A stretch of 5,380 nt of DNA from an uncultured Bacteroidales bacterium. Its GTDB lineage: Bacteria > Bacteroidota > Bacteroidia > Bacteroidales > Muribaculaceae. How positions within the stretch are numbered: the first letter of the stretch is position 1; the number at the start of each line of letters is the position of its first letter. Made by a program: the position numbers and the translations under genes. Shown one piece after another: positions 1 to 5,380 of the stretch. Below the pieces are notes generated by a model. That model saw only the letters and a list, made by a program, of their open reading frames with translations, was not told the origin of the DNA and did not search any database. The stretch lies in contig CAMWNL010000154.1 of NCBI GenBank assembly GCA_947175585.1, forward strand, positions 1 through 5,380. The letters run 5' to 3'.

Positions 1-14
1 CGGCACACATTATA

Positions 15-3000
15 TTATATAGCCTCCAAGGATATCACGGATTGGAGTATGTCAACAGCTGCCTCCACCGTTTCGACATCGGAAATCGCAAAACTGCGGC
101 GTCCGTTGCGCTCGCGGATTTTGACTCGGCGCGGATTTTGCTGCAGGAAGTTGAGCAGACGTCCGAACATTGGTGATTGGTAATAGGCCACATTATTGTC
201 CCCCACAAAATAAAGATACATAACCGACTGCTTGATAACGACCTTCTCTATGCCCAGACGACGGGCCAGACGGCGCAGACGGGGTATGCGGAGCAGTTCG
301 ACCGTCTCTTTGGGCACTTTGCCGAAACGATCTTCGAGACGCGAACGGAATGCCTTCAGGTCGAGTTCTCGCTCTATGCTGTCAAGTTCCTGATATAGCG
401 AAATGCGTTCGCTCTCCTGTGGGACATACCACGAAGGCAATAACAGTTCGAGATCGCTTTCAATCACACAGTCTGCCACATATTCAGGTTCGGCATCATC
501 TTGCGGAATAGTATTCACATCTGCAGTCAGCACTCCTCCGAATTCCTCTGTGCGAAGCTCGGTGACAGCCTCTTTCAAAATCTTCTGGTAGGTCTCATAG
601 CCGAGATCGGCGATAAATCCGCTCTGCTCGGCTCCTAAAAGATTACCGGCTCCACGGATGTCAAGATCCTGCATAGCGATGTGGATTCCGGCTCCGAGGT
701 CTGAAAAACTTTCGATTGCCTGCAGACGACGGCGCGCAACAGGCGTAAGCGGCAATTGTGGGGGCACCATCAGATAACAGAACGCCTTACGTGAACTGCG
801 CCCCACTCGGCCGCGCAGCTGATGCAGTTCGCTAAGTCCGAAATTCTGGGCATTGTTTATAATTATTGTATTGACATTAGGCATATCGATACCACTCTCC
901 ACGATAGTCGTTGCCAATAAGATGTCATAATCGTGAGCGGCAAAATCCACAATTGATTTCTCAAGTTTTTCCGGAGCCATCTGTCCGTGAGCCACCACGG
1001 TTCGCGCATCAGGCACAAGACGCTTGATCATTGCCTCAAGTTCATACAGACCCTCAATGCGGTTATTGATGAAGAACACCTGACCGTTGCGCGACAGCTC
1101 GAAATTAATCGCCTCGCTCACTATATCGTCGCTCAACGCCGTAACCGATGTCACAATCGGATAGCGGTTTGACGGAGGAGTATTTATCGCCGACAGGTCT
1201 CGCGCACCCATCAATGAGAATTGCAGCGTGCGTGGTATCGGGGTTGCACTCATAGTCAATGTGTCGATATTGACCTTGAGCTGTTTGAGTTTTTCCTTAA
1301 CCGCCACTCCGAATTTCTGCTCCTCGTCGATGACAAGGAGACCGAGATCTTTGAATTTGACACTCTTACCGATCAGCTTATGCGTTCCGATGATAATGTC
1401 TATCTTTCCGGATTCGAGATCAGCGAGTATCTCCTTCACCTGCTTGGGGGTTCTGGCTCGTGACAGATAATCAACTCGCACAGGGAAGTCTTTCAGTCGC
1501 TCCTTAAATGTATTGAAATGCTGATAGGCAAGCACGGTCGTAGGCACAAGTACAGCAACCTGCTTGCCATCTGTGGCAGCTTTGAATGCCGCACGGATGG
1601 CAATCTCGGTCTTGCCGAAACCGACGTCACCGCATATCAGACGATCCATCGGGCGCTCGCTCTCCATATCGGCCTTCACGGCCTGGGTAGCCGTCAGCTG
1701 ATCGGGAGTGTCCTCGTAGATAAACGATGCTTCCAGCTCTTGCTGCAGATAGCTGTCAGGCGAAAATGCAAAGCCCTTTTCCTCCTTTCGGGCCGCATAC
1801 AGCCTAATCAGGTCGCGCGCAATGTCTTTAAGCTTTGACTTGGTGCGTTCCTTGACCTTATTCCATGCTCCCGAGCCGATGCGGTCAATCTTTGGCGGTA
1901 CACCTTCCTTGCCTCGATATTTGGCAAGTTTATGCAGTGCATGAATCGATACAAAGATGATATCATTGTTCTTGTAGACCAACTTGATCATTTCCTGAGT
2001 GCGCCCTCCGACATCGGTGCGCAGCAGTCCGGCGAATGTCCCTACACCGTGGTCGACATGGACGATATAATCACCCACCTCTATCTGGCTCAATTCTTTC
2101 AGCGACAGCGCCAGTTTTCCCGAGCGCGCTCGGTCGCTCTTCAGAGTATATTTATGAAAACGATCAAAAATCTGATGATCGGTAAAGACACATATTTTTG
2201 CGACATGGTCGACAAAACCTTCATGAAGAGTTGCATTTACCGGCGTAAATTCGATTTCGTCGCCTCTATCCTCAAAGATGGCACGCAGACGGTCAATCTG
2301 CTTTTCGTTATCGCTTAATATATATAATGTGTAGTTATCCTCGATGAGTCGCTTGAATGACTCGCTTATCAGGTCGAAATTCTTATGGTAGACTCCCTGA
2401 GGCGAACAGTCAAACCCGAGCGAAGCCTTGGCCGAGCTGTCAGCGGTAGCCGACGCCGAGAATTCACGGAGTTTGAACTCTTCTATATGACGTGCAAACT
2501 CTTCGCCGTCTATGACCTGATCCATCGCGTGTTTATCACCTTCCTCGGCAATCATCGCCGATTGCGAAAACTCTGTATAAGCTATAGCTTTAATGCGCTC
2601 AACGGTAAAAGTCAGATCACGCACGGCGATTACCGTCGACGGATCGATATAATCGAGCAACGACTGACCCGACGCGAGGAGCGCCACATTGGAGGTCACG
2701 GCAATTTCATCCAGACGCTCCTCTGACAATTGAGTTTCTATATTGAATGATCTGATGGAGTCAATCTCATCACCGAAAAAGTCTATGCGGTAAGGCAATT
2801 CATTTGAGTAACCGAAAATATCGAGTATCGAGCCGCGGATTGCGAAATGGCCCGGTTCATAAACATAATCGACCTCCGTAAATCCATTGCTACGCAACCA
2901 TTTCTCGGTCTCAGTCATATCACACTCCCCTCCACGGGTGAAGTGGATCGTGTGTTCATTGATTGATTTACGCGTAGCTACTTTTTCTGCAAGCGCTTCG

Positions 3001-3368
3001 GGATATGAGACTATAAATTGCAGCCCTCGCTTATCGGCGATACGGTTTAACGTCTCGGTGCGGAGCACCCTTGCCGGTTCGTCAGCCTGACCATACTTTA
3101 TGTCTCTCTTATATCCCGACGGCAGCATCGCCACTGCTTCTTCACCCATAAGGCGCACGAGATCGAAATACAGATATCCGGCGTCATCAGCCGAATCTCC
3201 GATCACAAGCATCGGCGCTCCCGACGATGACTTCATCGCACACAAGGCCATCGCTGCCGACGATCCGGCCAAGCCGTAGAGTTGAGCCCTTTTATTACGG
3301 CTTAATGCCGCGAGAGCTTTACTCCTCGCTTGTGTAGCAAAGAGTTTAAAAAGCTGGTCGAGCGTCAT
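15..3368 (-). CDS. mfd: Transcription-repair coupling factor Mfd, complete
   Basis: This cytoplasmic ATP-dependent DNA translocase recognises stalled RNA polymerase, pushes it forward or off the template, and recruits UvrA to start nucleotide excision repair of the transcribed strand. At 1117 residues it is close to E. coli Mfd (about 1150). The N-terminal UvrB-like module (about 1-350) keeps the UvrB-type stretches EPGHFAIRGSILDIF (171-185) and PYRIDFFGDEIDSIR (192-206). Its nucleotide-binding loop is degenerate (GLAGSSAAM, 32-40, no Lys), as known for Mfd. The CarD-like RNA polymerase-interacting domain begins near 428 with VGDYIVHVDHGVGTFAGL. The RecG-like motor has Walker A GDVGFGKTE (580-588, Lys586), DEEQ (681-684), SATP (707-710), TTIVESGIDMPN (820-831) and QLRGRVGR (850-857). 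The TRG region follows, with DLDIRGAGNLLG (901-912). The rest, from about 960, is the C-terminal D7-type domain. The start overlaps the upstream stop by four bases and has no evident Shine-Dalgarno sequence. No frameshift or missing key residue was seen. Confidence 0.98.
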   Translation of the reverse strand: MTLDQLFKLFATQARSKALAALSRNKRAQLYGLAGSSAAMALCAMKSSSGAPMLVIGDSADDAGYLYFDLVRLMGEEAVAMLPSGYKRDIKYGQADEPARVLRTETLNRIADKRGLQFIVSYPEALAEKVATRKSINEHTIHFTRGGECDMTETEKWLRSNGFTEVDYVYEPGHFAIRGSILDIFGYSNELPYRIDFFGDEIDSIRSFNIETQLSEERLDEIAVTSNVALLASGQSLLDYIDPSTVIAVRDLTFTVERIKAIAYTEFSQSAMIAEEGDKHAMDQVIDGEEFARHIEEFKLREFSASATADSSAKASLGFDCSPQGVYHKNFDLISESFKRLIEDNYTLYILSDNEKQIDRLRAIFEDRGDEIEFTPVNATLHEGFVDHVAKICVFTDHQIFDRFHKYTLKSDRARSGKLALSLKELSQIEVGDYIVHVDHGVGTFAGLLRTDVGGRTQEMIKLVYKNNDIIFVSIHALHKLAKYRGKEGVPPKIDRIGSGAWNKVKERTKSKLKDIARDLIRLYAARKEEKGFAFSPDSYLQQELEASFIYEDTPDQLTATQAVKADMESERPMDRLICGDVGFGKTEIAIRAAFKAATDGKQVAVLVPTTVLAYQHFNTFKERLKDFPVRVDYLSRARTPKQVKEILADLESGKIDIIIGTHKLIGKSVKFKDLGLLVIDEEQKFGVAVKEKLKQLKVNIDTLTMSATPIPRTLQFSLMGARDLSAINTPPSNRYPIVTSVTALSDDIVSEAINFELSRNGQVFFINNRIEGLYELEAMIKRLVPDARTVVAHGQMAPEKLEKSIVDFAAHDYDILLATTIVESGIDMPNVNTIIINNAQNFGLSELHQLRGRVGRSSRKAFCYLMVPPQLPLTPVARRRLQAIESFSDLGAGIHIAMQDLDIRGAGNLLGAEQSGFIADLGYETYQKILKEAVTELRTEEFGGVLTADVNTIPQDDAEPEYVADCVIESDLELLLPSWYVPQESERISLYQELDSIERELDLKAFRSRLEDRFGKVPKETVELLRIPRLRRLARRLGIEKVVIKQSVMYLYFVGDNNVAYYQSPMFGRLLNFLQQNPRRVKIRERNGRRSFAISDVETVEAAVDILQSVISLEAI
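3365..3368 (-). other. ATGA stop-start overlap between S41 peptidase gene and mfd
   Basis: On the minus strand the peptidase ends ...AAATGA, and the ATG within it is the first codon of mfd, so the genes share four bases. No Shine-Dalgarno-like purine run precedes the mfd ATG; the upstream bases are A/T-rich. Such overlaps usually mean co-transcription and often re-initiation by ribosomes finishing the upstream gene. The overlap is directly visible; coupling is inferred. Confidence 0.85.
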
Positions 3369-5035
3369 TTCTGATTTAATATGGTTTTATAGCGAACCCG
3401 GTCAGATAGTATCACTCTCGCCGAATCGACTTCTGCATCTCCTCTGCTGACCGTGCGACGCACAAGTTCGCCGTCAGAGAAATATCGGTCGGCAATCTCC
3501 GCGTCGAGTATTTCGACGATAGCCTCACGGTTAAAATCGAGGTCATGGTTAAGGTCATGTTTGAGCATCGCCTCAAGTCGGTCAAACTCCGCCGCCACGC
3601 TGTCATTCATATAACCCTCTACCTTGGCCGCATCGCGAAGATACTTGATACCGCTCTCACACAGACGGTCATATTTAAACTTATCGGGATCTATAAATTT
3701 CTTGAATTCTTCGAATACCGTATCGGTCACAACAAATTCAGTCGGATCTCCAACTGATGCGCTGTCATGGAGCGCGGCATACTTGTTTGCGAAGTCAAAC
3801 GACCAGAAATCACCGACAATATTATATAACAATCGGTTACCGTCAGGCACAGCCACCTTTACATCTGGCGTGATACCGCCCCCGTCGCGCACTTCGCGGC
3901 CATGTTTGGTCTGAAAGACTGTCGTCAGACTGTCGGGTATGCGTGTCACCCGTCCGTTTTCATCGCGATGGCTATAGTCGATAGCCTGAATCAGTCGTCC
4001 GCTCGGTATATAATATCTCGCCACGGTTACCTTAAACAGTCCGTCAAACGGTATCGGACGGGTATTCTGCACCAGGCCTTTACCGTATGATCTCTGACCG
4101 ATTACAACCGCACGGTCAAGATCCTGCAGCGAGCCCGACACGATTTCGGCCGCTGACGCAGTCCCCTCATTGATCAGCACAGCGAGTGGAATCTTTGTGT
4201 CGATAGGTTTCTTTGGCGTGCGGTACACTTTCACATTCGTAGAGTCATTGTATTTTGTGCGCACGACCTCCGTACCCTTGTCAACAAAGTTTCCTACTAT
4301 CTGCACCGCACTCTCAAGCAGGCCGCCACCGTTGTCGCGCAGATCTAGCACGATACCTTTCAGTCCGCTATTGGCTTTTAAAGCTATCACCGCATCTTTC
4401 ACTGCCTCGGCGCTACTTTCATTGAACGTCGTGAGTTTAATAAAACCTATACTGTCATCAAGCATACCGTACCACGGCAGAGGATCGACCTTAATAGCTC
4501 CGCGGACAATATCAAAACTCAGCAGCGAGTCCTCTACATAAGGACGCTTCACATTGACCTTGACATGTGTTCCGGCCTGTCCGCGCAGGCGCTTGCTCAC
4601 CTCCGTCACATCGGCGTCAGGCGTCACCTCCCAATCGTCGATCGAAAGTATCACATCCCCGTGACGCACTCCGGCGTTGCGCGAAGGCGTATTCCACTGC
4701 GGCCGATGGATCATCACTCCGTTGTCTCGCTTCATAATCACCGAACCGATGCCTGCATATTGCCCGGCCGATATCGAAGTAATCTCGTCCTGATTATCGG
4801 CCGGATAATACTCCGTGTACGGGTCTATCGTTGACAACATAGCTCGGATCGCCGTCTGCATCGTCGCATCTGCATCGATCGTATCCACATAATTAGTCTG
4901 CAACTCCTTATATATCGCATTGAAAATCTGAAGATTCCGCGATATATCGGCCTTGCGGCTGCGCGTAGTCGACGTTTTCGCGCCAAGAGTCATTATTGCT
5001 AAACACGAGGCGATGGCTATCAATATTTTTTTCAT
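3365..5035 (-). CDS. S41 family C-terminal processing peptidase, exported, with PDZ domain
   Basis: This is a serine endopeptidase of the CtpA/CtpB/Prc (tail-specific protease) family, which cleaves proteins near their C-termini in the cell envelope. Its substrate is unknown. The ATG at 5035 gives 556 residues and places a signal peptide (MKKILIAIASCLAIMTLGA) at the very N-terminus, with likely cleavage after about Ala19. Cys11 in IASC is a poor lipobox because the hydrophobic stretch before it is very short, but lipidation is not excluded. A helical N-terminal segment includes the family stretch MLSTIDPYTEYY (66-77). The PDZ domain follows (about 92-165, with GVRHGDVILSIDD at 122-134), then the protease core. 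INEGTASAAEIVSG (288-301) carries the likely nucleophile Ser294, and GQRSYGKGLVQ (313-323) carries Lys319 and Gln323. The spacings of 25 and 4 match the CtpB triad. PSGRLIQ (344-350) and DGGGITPDV (384-392) are also typical. The C-terminal 150 or so residues are charged and probably helical, with no function I can assign. The gene is first in a two-gene unit with mfd. Confidence 0.95.
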   Translation of the reverse strand: MKKILIAIASCLAIMTLGAKTSTTRSRKADISRNLQIFNAIYKELQTNYVDTIDADATMQTAIRAMLSTIDPYTEYYPADNQDEITSISAGQYAGIGSVIMKRDNGVMIHRPQWNTPSRNAGVRHGDVILSIDDWEVTPDADVTEVSKRLRGQAGTHVKVNVKRPYVEDSLLSFDIVRGAIKVDPLPWYGMLDDSIGFIKLTTFNESSAEAVKDAVIALKANSGLKGIVLDLRDNGGGLLESAVQIVGNFVDKGTEVVRTKYNDSTNVKVYRTPKKPIDTKIPLAVLINEGTASAAEIVSGSLQDLDRAVVIGQRSYGKGLVQNTRPIPFDGLFKVTVARYYIPSGRLIQAIDYSHRDENGRVTRIPDSLTTVFQTKHGREVRDGGGITPDVKVAVPDGNRLLYNIVGDFWSFDFANKYAALHDSASVGDPTEFVVTDTVFEEFKKFIDPDKFKYDRLCESGIKYLRDAAKVEGYMNDSVAAEFDRLEAMLKHDLNHDLDFNREAIVEILDAEIADRYFSDGELVRRTVSRGDAEVDSARVILSDRVRYKTILNQK

Positions 5036-5047
5036 ATTATTGCAATT

Positions 5048-5052
5048 CCTAT
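5048..5052 (-). promoter_or_regulatory. Weak ribosome binding site candidate for the S41 peptidase
   Basis: The minus strand reads ATAGGAATTGCAATAAT immediately before the ATG at 5035. Its AGGA lies about 11 bases from the start codon, slightly far for a good Shine-Dalgarno site. Bacteroidetes often initiate without one, in A/T-rich surroundings, so this site supports but does not decide the start. The signal peptide decides it. The in-frame ATG codons at 5095 and 5122 would put 20 or 29 extra residues in front of the signal peptide. Confidence 0.3.
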
Positions 5053-5100
5053 CAAGGTGAAACGTTTTGATTATTAGCCGACAGATAGTCAGCATACTGA

Positions 5101-5123
5101 AATGATTAGCGAAATTAATCATT
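5101..5123. promoter_or_regulatory. Perfect 8-base dyad overlapping the candidate promoter
   Basis: AATGATTA (5101-5108) and TAATCATT (5116-5123) are exact inverted copies separated by seven bases. With about one G:C pair per arm, the stem would be weak as RNA, so a binding site for a dimeric regulator is more plausible than a hairpin. The dyad covers the candidate -7 element and likely start point, where a bound repressor would block initiation. The dyad is directly visible; its operator role is inferred, and an A/T-rich 8-base dyad could arise by chance. Confidence 0.3.
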
Positions 5124-5140
5124 CTATTTCAATTAACATA
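5110..5140 (-). promoter_or_regulatory. Candidate Bacteroidetes-type promoter for the S41 peptidase-mfd unit
   Basis: On the minus strand TAATTTCG (5117-5110) matches five of the six fixed bases of the Bacteroidetes -7 element TAnnTTTG. A TATG lies 19 bases upstream and matches three of the four bases of the -33 TTTG element. Transcription would start near 5103, giving a leader of roughly 70 bases. A better TTTG exists further upstream (in GTGTTTGAG) but at 28 bases is too far for the usual spacing. The call rests on short degenerate matches and is tentative. Confidence 0.25.
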
Positions 5141-5217
5141 ACGCTCAAACACCAAAAAGGATTAAAATCACATTTTTTCACTCTCCAAGCATCAACGCCT
5201 ACACCGAACCACCATCA

Positions 5218-5276
5218 GACACAAAGACATAAAAACAAAAATCAACCCCACCCATCTGTCTTTTTGTCTTTATGTC
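5218..5276. repeat. Imperfect A/T-rich inverted repeat, 21-base arms
   Basis: The arm at 5218-5238 and the reverse complement of 5256-5276 agree at 17 of 21 positions; both are built from GACA/AAAGACA units. The loop is 17 bases and C-rich. The stem could fold on either strand. Neither side ends in a clean U-tract directly after the stem, so a classical intrinsic terminator is not well supported. It sits between the peptidase leader and the G+C-rich block at the right edge and may form the boundary of a repeat element or the 3' end of a transcript entering from the right. Confidence 0.5.
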
Positions 5277-5286
5277 AAAAAACAGC

Positions 5287-5380
5287 CCATGAGAAGCGGC
5301 AGCGCCGCCAATTCGCTGCATCGCAGCGCTGAGAGTTGTAGACCCATGCAAGGCCAGCGTAGCTGTCCGCAGCTTGGGTT
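5287..5380. repeat. G+C-rich block of consecutive short hairpins, cut by the window edge
   Basis: Three perfect small stems follow one another: GCGGC-AGC-GCCGC (5296-5308), CGCTGC-ATC-GCAGCG (5314-5328) and AGCTG-TCCG-CAGCT (5361-5374). ACCC (5342-5345) and AAG (5350-5352) can also pair with CTTGGGT (5373-5379), as an alternative or partly extended fold. GCAGCG occurs twice and CAGCGCTG is palindromic. The block is far richer in G+C than the A/T-rich DNA on its left. It could be part of a dispersed intergenic repeat, a structured RNA, or the end of an unseen gene. A minus-strand frame without stops runs from the edge to a TAG at 5199-5201 (about 59 codons), but nothing in it looks like a known domain. 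Confidence 0.4.

Larger units (their letters stand above)
5036..5380. other. Intergenic region upstream of the S41 peptidase
   Basis: No protein-coding gene is supported in these 345 bases. From the peptidase start rightward the region holds the leader with a weak Shine-Dalgarno-like AGGA, the promoter candidate with its overlapping dyad, about 90 plain A/T-rich bases without visible signals (5124-5217), the A/T-rich inverted repeat, and the hairpin-rich block. A plus-strand open frame at 5102-5332 gives a low-complexity peptide rich in His, Gln, Thr and Lys that runs through both repeats, which argues against a real gene. The neighbouring gene to the right is outside the window. Confidence 0.7.

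Noticed and set aside
1932..2318. Plus-strand open frame of 128 codons opposite mfd
   Set aside because: It is fully antisense to the conserved mfd coding sequence (UvrB-like to polymerase-interacting region), has no recognisable domain, and is expected as a shadow of codon use on the other strand.
4170..4541. Plus-strand open frame of 123 codons opposite the S41 peptidase
   Set aside because: It is antisense to the protease core including the catalytic Ser codon. The product is Ser/Thr/Pro-rich and low-complexity, typical of a shadow frame.
5036..5122. Longer N-terminus for the S41 peptidase from the ATG codons at 5122 or 5095
   Set aside because: The extension would bury a clear signal peptide (starting at MKKILIAIAS) 20-29 residues inside the protein, and the 5122 start would fall within the dyad and upstream of the candidate transcription start.
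5218..5276. Intrinsic terminator
   Set aside because: The stem is A/T-rich and imperfect with a 17-base loop, and no U-tract directly follows it on either strand, so it was listed as an inverted repeat instead.
5102..5332. Plus-strand 76-codon open frame in the intergenic region
   Set aside because: The peptide is low-complexity and runs straight through the inverted repeat and hairpins. No ribosome binding site or domain is visible.
5199..5380. Minus-strand open frame entering from the right edge and ending at 5199
   Set aside because: It is stop-free for about 59 codons, but most of its length is the hairpin block and inverted repeat, and another minus-strand frame is also open across the G+C-rich part. 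It is better explained as repeat or structured DNA than as the end of a gene.

Overview
The window looks like ordinary chromosomal DNA from a Bacteroidales bacterium, possibly of the Muribaculaceae type. The family-level guess is weak. It rests on the protein sequences, moderate base composition (near half G+C by eye), A/T-rich translation starts with little or no Shine-Dalgarno sequence, and the best promoter candidate resembling the Bacteroidetes -7 consensus TAnnTTTG.

Both genes lie on the minus strand and fill positions 15-5035. Reading in the direction of transcription, right to left, the first is a 556-residue secreted or periplasmic S41 (C-terminal processing) peptidase. It has a signal peptide, a PDZ domain and an intact Ser-Lys-Gln catalytic set. 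Its TGA stop overlaps the ATG of the second gene by four bases (ATGA). The second gene is a full-length mfd (1117 residues), the transcription-repair coupling factor, with UvrB-like, RNA polymerase-interacting, RecG-type motor and C-terminal domains all recognisable. The overlap implies one transcript and probably coupled translation, although no biochemical link between the two proteins is known to me. mfd stops 14 bases from the left edge, so what follows is not visible.

The right end, 5036-5380, has no supported gene. Next to the peptidase start it holds a short leader with a weak promoter candidate, overlapped by a perfect 8-base dyad with a 7-base spacer. Further right are an A/T-rich imperfect inverted repeat (arms of 21 bases) and then a compact G+C-rich block with at least three short perfect hairpins that runs to the window edge. 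This end may be an intergenic repeat element or the tail of a structured RNA. It is the only part of the window the two genes do not explain.

I found no mobile element, CRISPR array, tRNA, rRNA or defence system, and no convincing new multi-gene system.
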